From positions 65,968,867 to 66,032,866 of the forward strand of contig OZ020303.1 in assembly GCA_963971305.1 (NCBI GenBank): a DNA stretch of 64,000 nucleotides, written 5' to 3'. Below, one piece after another: positions 11,575 to 22,229 of this stretch (its first letter is position 1; every line of letters starts with the position of its first letter). Below the pieces are notes generated by a model. It searched no databases, was not told where the DNA came from, and saw only the letters and a list, made by a program, of their open reading frames with translations. The stretch comes from Arcuatula senhousia (taxonomy: Eukaryota > Mollusca > Bivalvia > Mytilida > Mytilidae). Both the position numbers and the translations under genes were made by a program.

Positions 11575-12750
11575 TTTTAGCTCTCCATGTGAGCTATTGC
11601 CATCACTTGGCGTTCGTCGTCGTATATTGTCTATCGTCTATCGTCCATTAACAATTTTTCAAAAATCTTCACCTCTGAAACTACTGAACAGAATTTAATG
11701 AAACTTGGTATGAATGATCCTTAGGGTGTCCTGCACCAAACTAGTGTTTCGATTTTTGATCCGTCATAAAACATTGCCGCCGTTATCAAAAATAGACCAG
11801 GGGGGTCAGACTACTGTTTTTGGCATGCAAATCAAAAAGTATCAGAGATAGATGAAATCTGATGCACCGTACTGCTTCAGTATCAAAAGTTCTACAAAAG
11901 TCTCCATTTGGTCAAAGTTGTCAGATGATCCCTTATAGGGGTTACAGCCCCTTAAAGGTGAAAAATAGCATTTTTTCATGTTTTTGGCTTACAGAATGAA
12001 ATTATTGCAGATAGAGGAAAGATGTTGTTTGCTTAAATGTTCAACTCACTTAGCTCTACAAAAGTCTCCATAGGGTCAAAGTTGTCAGATGACACCTTAT
12101 AGGGGTTACGGCCCCTAAAAGGAAAAAAATAGAGTTTTTGGCCTATAGAATGAAAAGTATTGCAGATAGAGAAAAGCTGTTGCTTGCTTAAATGTTAAGC
12201 TCATTTGGCTCTACAAAAATCTCCATAGGGTCGAAGTTGTCAGATTACCTCTTATAGGGGTTATGGCCCCTTAAAGGCAAAAAATAGTGTTTTGGCCTGT
12301 AGAATGAAAACTATTACAGATAGAGAAAAGCTGTTGCTTGCTTAAATGTTCAGCTCATTTAGCTCTACAAAAGTCTCCATAGGGTCGAAGTTGTAAGATT
12401 ACCCCTTATAGGGGTTACGGCCCCTTAAAGTAAAAAAATAATGTTTTTGGCCTATAGAATGAAAACTATTGCAGCTTGAGAAAAACTGTTGCTTGCTTAA
12501 ATGTTCAGCTCATTTAGCTCTACAAAAGTCTCCTAGGATCAAAGTTGTCAGATGACCCCTTATAGGGGTTATGGCCCCTAAGAGGAAAAAGATAGAGTTT
12601 TTGGCCTATAGAATGAAAGCTATTGCAGATAGCTAGAGAAAAGCATTTTCTTGCTTAAACATTTAGCTCATTTAGCGATACAAAAGTCTTCATAGGGTTG
12701 ACATCAAGACCAGGTGAGCGATTCAGGCTCCTGGGAGCCTCTTGTTGTTA
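11575..12750 (+). repeat. tandem-core repeat element, six units of about 155 bp
   Basis: The head 'cacttggcgttcgtcgtcg' is followed by units with 'tctacaaaagtctccat', 'gttgtcagatgaccccttat' and 'tgcttgcttaaatg' at about 11895, 12054, 12208, 12363, 12518 and 12670. The tail is 'gctcctgggagcctcttg'. A second copy lies at 34694-36005. Confidence 0.85.
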
Positions 12751-12789
12751 GTTTGTTATATTTGATATAACAGTTTCAATGATAAATGT

Positions 12790-12862
12790 GGTTTTTCTAA
12801 ATTGCCGTTTAATTGTGGGCTGTGTCGCGTACACTTATTCCACATCTCTTTATTTTCTTAGT
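12790..12862 (-). mobile_element. short dispersed element, reverse copy
   Basis: Contains TGTGTCGCGTACACTTATTC followed by CACATCTC, preceded by 'aattgccgtttaattgtggg'. It is almost identical to the copy at 13470-13545, and lies just inside the right end of the TTAA element. Confidence 0.7.
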
Positions 12863-12918
12863 AATGCAGATGAAATCATATGACAAATTTACAATTTTTG
12901 GGGGAACTTTCCCTTTAA

Positions 12919-15183
12919 CTTGTTAAATTTAGTTTCATAACCTTTCCATTCAACCAAGTTTCAGCTTACATTACCTATTGTCTTTTCAACAATACTCTTT
13001 GACTTTGGGTTCCTTGCAAGTAAATGTTGTTTCCTGTTTATCTCCTGTTCATGACTGAACCGTGCGACTGAAACTCAAAATAAGCACAAAAAGAAACAGG
13101 GAGTTAAAATTGTCGAAATTATTATAAAGGCAGATGCATGAATATTTAAATATAGAAATTTACATTCAACTACTATTAGATTTAAAAGTGTTGTATGTTT
13201 GGCAATTATGATTGAGTTAAGAATTATAATAGTTTGACACCTGTGTTTGTACATGTCGTATATGTATACATATGTTCAGAAGCCTTAATTTTATTGACTT
13301 GTTGTTTATCAACAATCAATATAACCCAGATTATTTAACAAGGCACAAAATAACCAATGGCTTAACGGACTGAGTACTGCTAACCCAAGCCTTAAACTAG
13401 CAGAACAGCAAAAAGCTTGATAATATAATGAACAGAACATTCAAAACTAATCCCTAAATATATGCAGAGTCTTTTTCTGAATTGCCGCTTGATTGTGGGC
13501 TGTGTCGCGTACACTTATTCCACATCTCATTATTTTCTATTACTTGCTATCAGTTAGCTGACTGCGTATTATATTCATGATATTACTCATCCTATAACGG
13601 ACAGATAATTGATTGGCCATACATACCCTCATAAGATGATATACAAGTGGAACCCATGAAATTCCATTTTTTATCATGTTGCCGAAAGTAAATAACAAAA
13701 TAACATAAACAATTACATATTTTCAGTATTTTGTTGCCTTTAATTTGGCAACCCTCAATGTGGTCTTTTAATACTTGAACAAGTTGTTTTAATACATGAA
13801 CATGCCTGAAAATTGTTTGTCAATGGCATAAAGTTTTTGATGGCAATGACAAGTGTAACCTTTTGCTATATAAGTTGAATTTTGGGTACCTTTTAACATG
13901 TTGAATCTGTAACACTATGAAACAGCTCACCTCAAGCGTAAAAAATATGTACATGTATGTGTCAACTAATATGACTTTGAAATTTAATTATATGAAAATT
14001 GTGCAATTATTCTTTATTTCTGCAAGATAAACAGGATTGCATTCCAAACATTACATTAAAAAATCATAATTGATTCATGTGACTGTCTGGTATAACAAGG
14101 AAGCTGCCACTTATTGTGTATTTTGGACTTATATTACTGGTAGCAACGCATACACTCTTGATCGAAGTAAATTCCTGCCAGCATGGAAGAGATGGACTAA
14201 ATTTGAAGATATTTGTCCGGACCCATCCAGTGATTTGGTCCGTGTGTAACTGGAGCTAACCTAACCTGACTGCATGCAGCTGTTGCAACAGAGACTGCTA
14301 AGACGCGTCCATGTTTGTTTGTATTTTACTTTACTTCGAAACATTTTGCTATGTGAGATCCACCAAAAACAGAGTCATATTATGTCCATATACATGTAGT
14401 GTTTGTTATTGTTCGAAGCTGTGGTACATGAAGTGTGTAACAGTGTTGAATAAGCATTTTCAATGTTAAGGCATCTATATCCAGAGTCGCACCCTAGGGA
14501 AGTTGTTTATGGTCAGGTTTCACCTCCTTGTGATAAATTTATTTGGTCTCCCTTTTGTGACATTTGAATTCAATAGGCAAATTGTGCTGCAAACATTCTA
14601 CAGGTGCCTTACAAGTTATTGCCTCCCAGTACTAAAGACATCCTCTGAAACTCATAATGTGGAAAATAAATAAATGATAGTTTTTTTAAATGAGACAACA
14701 CACTAACATATACTGTGGTCGATTTTTATGGAAGGGGATATCCGCCAAACATATGTTCGTTTGTTCTTTTTAAATTGATAGACTTGTCATTCCTTACATG
14801 TTCAGTTATTTCTATGTCCATTGTTAATTTACATTATTTATTCGAGAAATACATTTTCCACACGTTTTTATTTGTTTCATGTTGTTTCGTTCATTAGTAC
14901 TTTGTTGCTCCAATAGTGTTTAATTCTCTCTTTGTCAAATATTGTACTTTTAAAGCCAGTGTGCTATTATCTTTGTTCGTTTTTGTTATTCCCAAACTTA
15001 ATTATTTCTTATTCATAGCTGTTTACGTATTATTTCAAATCAACGCGCTTACCAAGTACGCATTAACATTTTACAAATTAAGAAAGAACACGTTACCCAT
15101 GAGTGATTTCACGGCCACCAGACGGTCAAACGAGCGAAAGACTGTTAATTTACCTGTAGCATGGAGATAAATTAGTCTCGATC
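12919..15183 (+). other. mostly unannotated; one short-element copy and fragments
   Basis: Contains the short GCGACACA element at 13470-13545 (reverse). A repeat end at 15111-15175 recurs in reverse at 20684-20750 (agcgaaagnctgtta, then 'acctgtagcatggagataaa'). A 59-codon frame without a Met (about 14063-14246) is open but not recognised. The rest shows nothing. Confidence 0.45.
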
Positions 15184-15216
15184 ACCCAGACGCATATATA
15201 AATATAGCGTCTGGGT
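15184..15216 (+). other. perfect hairpin
   Basis: ACCCAGACGC, an AT-rich loop of about 13 bases, then GCGTCTGGGT: a 10-bp perfect stem. It is probably a repeat terminus. Confidence 0.7.
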
Positions 15217-15349
15217 TCATTATGTATGATTTTCGTTTTCAAGAAGGTGGAGCCTATTATTGATGATTACTATTTTTAAATTGTTTGCTATATTTAGTGT
15301 CGACATTCCCTACCAAAATAACAACGGAAGTTGAAGGTCACAATCGTGC

Positions 15350-15382
15350 ATGGCCAACTTGATAAACAACGTGGCACATCAG
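15350..15382 (+). CDS. small gene, exon 1 (C14orf119-like start)
   Basis: ATG at 15350 opens 11 codons (MANLINNVAHQ) ending CAG|gtattt, phase 0. Upstream is a short CpG-containing stretch ('caacggaagttgaaggtcac') unlike its AT-rich surroundings, plausible for a promoter or 5'UTR. It joins in frame to exon 2. An 11-residue exon alone proves little; the support is the strict phase match and the resemblance in exon 2. Confidence 0.5.
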
Positions 15383-15790
15383 GTATTTCAATTTTCCTTC
15401 AATTTAACACGCTTTTATTCAACCATTGTGTTAATTGATATTGAAACTAGCGCACATATATACATGTATATAATTAAACAACCTTTTTTGTTACCAAAAA
15501 CAAATATCATACCAGTTACCTCAGTCAGTCAAAGAAGAACACTAAAGCAAGCCAAAAAGTATAAATGTACTTAATTCCTTATCTTTAAATATAGTATATA
15601 AAAAATGTAAATGAGTGTAGAATTTTAAATACGTCAGAACATGGCTCTTGGATGTTTATAACGTAATTTTCCTTATACTTATGCTTTATTTAGCTGGGGA
15701 TACCATAAAGAAATGGTGTAGTCTATCACCCTAAGGCTACTGGAAATAAAGTTCAACTATTAAGCTTTAACCTTTTTTAATTAATCCCAG

Positions 15791-15861
15791 ATGGTACCTT
15801 TTATAGATGAGGAAATAAAGATATTTCAAAGATGGTTTTTGCTCAAAAGCCAAAGGGACAG
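15791..15861 (+). CDS. small gene, exon 2 (C14orf119-like)
   Basis: A strong acceptor (CCTTTTTTAATTAATCCCAG) and donor (GGGACAG|gtaata) bound 71 bp, phase 0 in and phase 2 out. The peptide MVPFIDEEIKIFQRWFLLKS continues QRDR. The order Ile/acidic, then WF, then S..QR.R resembles the start of the conserved part of vertebrate C14orf119 (I..E.K.I..WF..WS..QRERF), a small protein of unknown function. This is pattern memory over about 25 residues, so treat the homology as tentative. The coding call itself is better supported by the splice sites. Confidence 0.5.
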
Positions 15862-16120
15862 GTAATAAATGTATTTTAAGTTACATTCAGTGTTCTAATT
15901 TTATAAGACATATTAAAAAAGAATTGTTCAAGTACTGTACATATGACATATTGTAGCGTAGTAGTATTACATTGACAACAGACTCAATTTAAGCTATCAA
16001 TAGTTTAATATGCATAATGTTAATAAAAAGCTATTACCTCTTTTCAGTTCATGTATGTTTTAGTATTTTTTTTTTACCTAGACATTATGCTATTTAATAT
16101 TATTTTTTTTTAAATTTCAG

Positions 16121-16316
16121 ATTTGCTGTAACACAGGATTTTCAAGAACCATTTTGTGGAAATTCTATTATTGTTTTATTTTGCCTTAAACTGACATCCA
16201 TAAAAACAGACATTTTAAAAAGCTCTTCAACTGACAAACTATGTCTTAAATTAAAAAAAAAATCACATACTTGTTCATGCCTAATTCTATTACAATTGTT
16301 ACAGATTTCACTTTAA
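16121..16316 (+). CDS. possible exon 3 of the small gene
   Basis: A strong acceptor (TTTTTTTTTAAATTTCAG) enters in phase 2, matching exon 2 and giving RF across the junction. The frame stays open for 64 codons to TAA at 16314. The first residues (FAVTQDFQEPF) look protein-like, but the end is Lys/Leu/Ser-rich and looks non-coding, and it does not resemble C14orf119. The true next exon could lie elsewhere. Confidence 0.3.
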
Positions 16317-16789
16317 ATTAATTAATATGTACATGTGAAAAAAACAATATGAAACCATGAAATAAGATAACATACAAAATAAAAATGTATAGATTAAAAA
16401 TATTTTAACCAAAAAAATGGTATGTGTTCTGAAAACTGCCTTGAGTGTTATATATGGACATTCTAGAGTTTTACCTCTTCTATTTTGAAACGAACAGAAA
16501 ACAGATAGAAAATATATATAGGCAAGGTACATGTTATAAAAGTTGTTTTTATGTCCAATTGAAAATTGTAAAACAGGCACGCAAAAGATCAGAGAACGAT
16601 TATACACATCAAAATAACAGAAGTACGTGTTAAATGAGTTCCGTTTGGCCAAGACTCATCTTATACCAAGTAAAAAAAATAGCAATTTATTAGATAAGTG
16701 TTGAACAATCGCCAATTTGGTCGAATCCTAGGTATAGAGACTAACAACTGCAAATGTTAATAAAAAAAGAACGGAATTCCTGATCCCCC

Positions 16790-17175
16790 CACCGAGAGTC
16801 AAAAATTCTAAGCCCGCTCGCTAAGCAGCAAATAGGTAAGCAACAGATCTGAAAACGCATCCCACAATATGAGACCCCTACCTGAAGCTGCATACCAAAT
16901 ATCAAAAGACTCGTATTAATAGTAGCTGAGAAATCTTTTACGAATTTTTTCCATTTTTGACCCTACAAAATCTTAGTCGGCTCGTTAAACAGGAGGTAGG
17001 TACGCGACAGACCTGAAAACGCATCCCAACATATGAGACCTCTACCTGAAGCTGCATACGAAATATCAAAAGCCTAGGATTAATAGTAGCTGAGAAATCT
17101 GTTACGAAAAAAAATGTGACGGACGGACGCCCAGCATTTCTATGTCCCCACTCCGCGTTGCGGCGGGTGGACAAA
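16790..17175 (-). repeat. tandem-core repeat element, two units
   Basis: Two units of about 170 bp with 'ctgaaaacgcatccca', 'atatgagacc.ctacctgaag' and 'ttaatagtagctgagaaatc' precede an inverted TCCG-type head ('gacggacggacgcc') and 'ccgcgttgcggcggg'. A reverse copy fragment lies at 52025-52215. Confidence 0.8.
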
Positions 17176-17320
17176 AAATGTTATAAAAATTTATAGCGTA
17201 TTATGAGAAAAAAAACGTATGATCTATGGTATTTTCTTACCGTCCGTTTAAAAGTGGCTTGCATACCTCCACTGAACCCGCAATTGCCAAATAAGCAATG
17301 TATCTATGCAACCGATGTGG

Positions 17321-17523
17321 CACAAGCAGAGCGGTCCCAACTGGACATTCGAAGGTCAAAAGTCCAAAAGGGCAATTTGAAGACAACACCAGTTAACATG
17401 CAAAATCGGCGAGATTGGCACAAAACAAATAGAAATGAATGTCCAACGCGAACTCAAATCGTAAGGAGAGTGAACTCGGTGATCCTTGAGGGCAAACAAT
17501 TCCTGCGAGTAAATCACCAGTAG
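17321..17523 (+). repeat. dispersed 175-bp repeat family S
   Basis: Shares 'aaggtcaaaagtcc.aaagggca', 'caacgcgaactc' and 'agagtgaactcggtga' with copies at 34795-34975 and 47868-48045 (same orientation), 28600-28790, and reverse copies at about 51740-52020 and 37950-38060. The open frame across it is incidental. Confidence 0.7.
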
Positions 17524-18330
17524 TAAAAATAAAAAAATAAAATTATTTATTGGCATAAACTCATATATATATGTATTCGTCTTGAATGGACATTACAAAT
17601 TCCTTCATCAACAACGGCAATTGAAGATGTCTTCCTTTCTCAAATATTAACTGATGTGCAGTAGTTGCAACACACCAACTTCGTTTATAATGACCGATTC
17701 AGTGTGTCAAACATTCAGAAAAGGAAGATAAAACAAAAACCTCATAACAAAAAACCAACTCATTTGTTAGATAGAAATCCCATATTCGTCTGATCGCAAG
17801 ATGCAGATATATATGTATTTCACCCTTGGTGATTCGGTGATCAGTTCAACAAAAAATCGCTATAAAATGTAAGAAAGAACATTAAAACTGTGACAGTTCC
17901 AAATAAATTGAACTGCACCTGACACGAGTGTTTGAAAGACTCATCAGGACACTGTTTTCAAAATGTTTAATGATCAAGAGTTTTTGGAATACAGTAAAAA
18001 GATGTCCCTCTTATTCTGCGGTAAATGACTAGTGTCGGAACGTTCATTATACAGAAGGTGGCCAATTTAACAGTAGTTGTAGCATCTGAAACTTGCACAA
18101 GATAAGTCCTCAGAACAGACCTGCACAGTGAACTCATTGAATAGCCCCCCCTCCAATTGAAAGTTGCCTAAGCAAATTTAACATTAAAACTTATTTATGT
18201 GCAGCATACAAAAGACCCTTTTAATGCATTTTCAAGTGAAAAACATTCAAAGCAATCATGAAAACACGTTCTTTTGAGGAAGATTAATCTAAATGAAGGT
18301 ATTTTCCCAAACGAGAACTTGACAGATACT
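17524..18330 (+). other. no gene; one degenerate ribozyme-like block
   Basis: AT-rich. Bases 17915-17950 resemble the ends of the 358-bp hammerhead repeat (cacctgacac..., 'aagactcatcagga') but lack the TTTC that encodes the GAAA core, so no ribozyme is called. Confidence 0.4.
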
Positions 18331-18333
18331 TGA

Positions 18334-18475
18334 CATGTCTACGTAGACATTAACACACCTTATGGGCGGAACTGATCAGAATCTGGTCAGTTCCGCCCAC
18401 CTAAGCTAACAGGAAATAACATAGGATGCTTCCATACGTTTATTTGACATCGATCAAATAAAAACGTATGGATGA
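18334..18475 (+). other. cluster of three palindromes
   Basis: (a) TGTCTACGTAGACA, a perfect 14-bp palindrome at about 18336-18349. (b) GGGCGGAACTGA, loop of about 11, TCAGTTCCGCCC, a 12-bp perfect stem at about 18364-18398. (c) CCATACGTTTATTTGA, loop CATCGA, TCAAATAAAAACGTATGG, a stem of about 16 bp at about 18433-18472. The three follow within 140 bp immediately upstream of an inverted-repeat element. Confidence 0.8.
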
Positions 18476-18484
18476 CCGATACTA

Positions 18485-20683
18485 GGAGATAAATGCGCCA
18501 GAAGTCTGTTACTCGAGTCGGTTCTATGACTGTTAAGAGTAATTATCAGTTTAAAAGTCATTTATGTACAAAATCATTACTTTTTTGAAATAATGATTTA
18601 TTTTTGGCCAAAATTAAATCTGTCTGACAAAATGATTATCATTAGCGGATTGAATGGACGCAAAAAGTAAAAACTTTGTCAACGGAGTTATAAATAAAAT
18701 GAAAAGGCGATAGGAGAGGTAGAAGAAAAAAACATGTTCAAAAACAGAATTTCTGAGTTTTGCAAATTTATTTACTCCGAAAAGTGGAAATATCAGTATC
18801 ATAATTGTTAATCTTACACCCCATAATAATAATGGATACATTTGGAGATATTTGTATTATTCTGTCTTTTTAAAACAGGATTTTCAGTAAACTCTAAAGA
18901 TAATGTCGGTTAAAGAGTACGTCAAAGCAAAAACTGTCTGTTAAACGTTTTATTATCCCGATTCGTTTTTAATTCTATGCATACAGTGCTTTATATATGC
19001 GAGTAATAATGTGACTTGTTTTCTTTATACCTTAGAGTGTTTGTAATTGGATGCCAATATATTGGGCCAAATAAAAACATGCGTTTCCTGTGTCCCTACC
19101 TACCCTATTTTTCATGCCTAATCTAACATTTTCATTGTCAAATTTTGCTTAAGCACTGTTTAACTGTTATTATGCTCTTCATTTTCTCAAGGTAAAAACA
19201 AAAATGTAAAATATAATGCCTACCTACAATCTCTATTTTTATGCCCCATCTTCAATAGTAGAGGGGCATATAGTGATCGGGTCCGTTCGTCTGCCGTCCG
19301 TTGAATTGTCCGTCCCAAATCCCCATATTTCCAAATTTCCACTTACTGACAAATGCCAAATCAATCATATTGGTATGGTAGGTGCATCTGGTGATGCTAA
19401 GCACAAATCATGCTTCGGATGCCGGATGTGACCAATATTGTCTGCATGAATGACCACGTACAGAAGAATGGTTAAAGTCTATTCCCACTAACTGACAAAA
19501 CTGGCCACATCAACCATATTGGTATGGTATGTGCACCTAGTGATGCTGAGCAAACTGCATGCTTCGGATGCTGGCTGTGACCTATATTTTCCGCATGAAT
19601 GACCACTTTTAGAAAAATGGTTTCCATCTGACGGACAAGTGCCTTAGCAACCATGTTGATGCTTTAGTGATTGCGAAAAAAATAAATAATTATGTCTTTT
19701 GGACATATTCTTGTTTCACACATGTAACAGGAAACACGGAGATTTTTATGTTTGGTCTTAAATGACAATAGTGTCACTGCTTAAATCTTGACTTGTAAAA
19801 GTACATGTATTCACCTAAATTGGAAGCAAAAATTATTTTTACTTTGAGAATTATAGATTTTATTCCGTCATAAGGGTTTTCATTCTAAAATTTTCTTTTT
19901 TTCCATAGAAACTTTCTGTTTCCATAATTCGAATTTCTTTTTCTTTTCATTTTCTATTCTGGAAAAAAATGCAATTTCAAAATTTCATTTTGATGAATAA
20001 GACAGAGAACAGAAAACAAATTAAGGAAATATGTTTCTGACAATTCACATAAAGTATCGAGAAGTGGAAATGGAGAACATGTTAAAAAGAGATACATGGT
20101 AATGTGGAATCACTGTGTGGAATGGAATAAAGTTAGGAACACTAAGATCTTTGTGAACCTTCAAGATCAGATCGCAGCTGCAATAATCTATATTGATTTA
20201 CTCGTAACCGACCTGTTAACAGACCAAAATTCAATTGACATGACTCATTAACCGACCGAATTTTCAATAACAATAAATATCTTCATTTATAAAGCAAGAA
20301 AACATACAATATTTTGAGGTAAGAATCTTATGAGATCATTTCACACATCACAAACGATAACACAATCATTTTGTGTAAAATTACTGAAAAAAAAAACAGA
20401 AAATGATAAAATTGTTATGTCGGAATATTGTGTGCACATATATAAATTCGATTGAGTCAGACGCCTTCTTAAATTTCTTCTTTCGTTTAAATCCAATCAA
20501 AACGCAATTTTGTATATCAATGCAAAACGAGCAACCATTTTGTCAGACATATTTTGTTTTTCAAATAAGATTCTATAAAAATGATAATAATAAAAATGCA
20601 ACTTACCTGTGGGTATTTTCTCGATTACATTTTATTAACAGTCTTTGACCAACTCGATTAACAGACTTCTGGCGCATTTATCT
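18485..20683 (+). mobile_element. inverted-repeat element of about 2.2 kb
   Basis: Left end GGAGATAAATGCGCCAGAAG followed by TCTGTTACTCGAGT; the right end is its reverse complement with about two differences over 34 bp. The interior holds AT-rich sequence and a nested copy of the GGGGCATATAG element. No transposase is seen and the target duplication is unclear. The same outer word (GGAGATAAAT) also ends a different sequence at 15170. Confidence 0.55.
19230..19715 (+). repeat. GGGGCATATAG-type tandem-core element
   Basis: The head 'ttatgccccatc...gaggggcatatagtg' with 'ccgtccgttgaattgtccgt' is followed by two units of about 160 bp with 'atattggtatggta.gtgca' and 'atgcttcggatgc.gg'. The tail is 'ttatgtcttttggacatatt'. 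Reverse partial copy at about 32395-32660; a short derivative with only head and tail at 63251-63363. Confidence 0.8.
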
Positions 20684-20994
20684 CCATGCTACAGGTAAAG
20701 TAACAGACTTTCGCTCGTTTGACCGTATGGTGGCCGTGGATTTTGTACCGGAAGTATTGTGAGGCTATCAAAACAGAGAGAACCAGGGAGAGTAGAGAGA
20801 ATTAAACAAATGCAACAAAAACTTTGTTTTTTATATTAAGGTTGTTTCTGTTTACATGTAGTTGTAGTTGATGATATTCTTTTATACTCACCGTTCTTTG
20901 CTACAGCAACAGCTAGATCTATGAGGTGATTCATTACATGTAACGGAAGATCGCTGAATTACAGTGTTTGTTACGTGGTGTCACGTTATCCAAG

Positions 20995-21550
20995 ACACAT
21001 CTAATGGTGAAATTGTCCCCAACATCTAGTATCCAAATAAAGGACCTTGACCAAAGTCATTCATGCATAACATACAGGTCACAATGACCAAATTTCTAGT
21101 GGGTTGTGTCACCGTACCCAAGACACATCTAGTGATGAAATATCATTGTCCCCCAACATCTAGTATCCGAGATATGGACCTTAACCAAGAACTTAACCGA
21201 AGTCATTCATGTGTAAAATATAGGTCACAGTGACCTTATGTCTAATGGGTGATGTCACCCTACCAAAGACACATCTAGTGGTAAAATATCACTGTCCCCA
21301 TAAACCTAGTATCCAAGTTACCTTAACCAAGAGCTTAACCGAAGTAGTTCGTGCATAAAATATAGGTCACAGTGACCTAATTTCTATAGCTAGTGGGTGG
21401 TGTAGCCCTACCCAAGACGTATCTGGTGGTGAAATATCATTTACCCCCAACATCTAGTATCCCAGTAATGGACCTTAACCAAGAACTTTACCAAAGTGTT
21501 ACGGACGTACGGACGGACGGACAAGGGTAAAACTATATGGCCGATCCACA
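20995..21550 (-). repeat. tandem-core repeat element, about four units of about 125 bp
   Basis: Units carry 'acatctagtatcc', 'ggaccttaaccaagaactta', 'ataggtcacagtgacc' and 'cccaagacacatctagtgg'. It ends with an inverted TCCG head ('gtacggacggacggacaa') and 'actatatggccgatc'. The opposite-orientation copy is at 43308-43950. It abuts the hammerhead repeat array. Confidence 0.85.
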
Positions 21551-21557
21551 TACGTTG

Positions 21558-22229
21558 TCTATGAAGAGCATAGAACAGTAAAATAAAAAATACCAAACTG
21601 GGGAACCAAATTATTACTAAGATGATCAACCTATGTCTGGGGTAGGAAGAACCTTAGGGTTTAAACAATTTTGAAATTTAAATGGATAATTTAAAGCTTT
21701 GATGTGTTCTCCAACACAAAAGTGTTGGTGCTGGAGCGGGCTAACCTCGGGGAATTAAAACTCCACCAGCAGTGCTAACCTTCACGGGTGTCCGAAATAC
21801 AAATGACAACAAAGTTCCAGACAATAAATATTGCTACACCTGACGCGCGTTTCGTCTATTCAAGACTCATCAGAGGCGCTCTACCACAAATATTGAAAAA
21901 TGCCAAACACTTTATGATTATGAAGAGCATAGAACAGTAAAACCAAAAATACCAAACTGGGGAACCAAATTATTACTAAGATGATCAACCTATGTCTGGG
22001 GTAGGAAGAACCTTAGAGTTTACACAATTTTGAAATTGAAATGGATAATCTAAAGCTTTGATGTGTTCTCCAACACAAAAGTGTTGGTGCCGGAGCGGGC
22101 TAACCTCGGGGAATTAAAACTCCACCAGCAGTGCTAACCTTCACGGATGTTCGAAATACAAATGACAACAAAGTTCCAGACAAAACATTTTGTTACGCCT
22201 GACGCGCGTTTTGTCTATCCAAGACTCAA
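21558..22229 (-). mobile_element. hammerhead (retrozyme-like) direct-repeat array 1
   Basis: Almost two direct repeats of a 359-bp unit: 'atgaagagcatagaacag' recurs at 21561 and 21920. The predicted minus-strand cleavage points are 21841/21842 and 22200/22201. The first ribozyme is complete. The second is cut off inside its CUGAUGA arm (22195-22229) where the array ends in unrelated sequence. There is no protein. A dimeric non-coding array bounded by hammerheads is the hallmark of retrozymes, which rely on other elements' enzymes. Confidence 0.75.
21836..21879 (-). ncRNA. hammerhead ribozyme, array 1
   Basis: Minus strand order: stem I GCGCCU; core CUGAUGA; stem II GUCU-UGAAU-AGAC; core GAAA; a very short stem III (CGCGCG); the cleavage triplet GUC; then stem I AGGUGU, which pairs with GCGCCU including two G-U pairs. 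All invariant core bases (CUGAUGA, GAAA, UH at the cut) are present. Such a minimal stem III is typical of metazoan retrotransposon hammerheads, which often work best as dimers. Cleavage is predicted at 21841/21842. Confidence 0.85.

Larger units (their letters stand above)
9872..12914 (-). mobile_element. TTAA-flanked inverted-repeat transposon with nested inserts
   Basis: Left end TTAA-AGGGTAAGTTCACC and right end GGGGAACTTTCCCT-TTAA: an inverted repeat of about 14 bp with TTAA on both sides. Internal blocks match the 1150-bp copy at 44503-45652 in reverse (for example 11317-11440 against 45000-45110, and 11498-11530 against 44640-44720). Extra length comes from two tandem-core repeat elements and a short GCGACACA element. 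No transposase is present. TTAA targets suggest piggyBac or Kolobok type, which the ends alone do not decide. Confidence 0.8.

Noticed and set aside
14063..14246. 59-codon frame ending KFEDICPDPSSDLVRV
   Set aside because: Protein-like in places but lacks a start, splice support and recognised homology; kept only as a note.
14916..15170. 84-codon frame with hydrophobic start
   Set aside because: Its last third is a repeat end also found in reverse at 20684-20750; the hydrophobic part reflects T-rich DNA.
17915..17950. Hammerhead ribozyme similar to the 358-bp repeat
   Set aside because: The CTCATCAG complement is present, but the bases encoding the GAAA core are replaced, so the catalytic fold cannot form as written.
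21000..21500. Inverted-repeat pair with 43308-43950 as ends of a larger element
   Set aside because: Both are complete copies of a dispersed tandem-core family; no matching duplication or shared flank was found.
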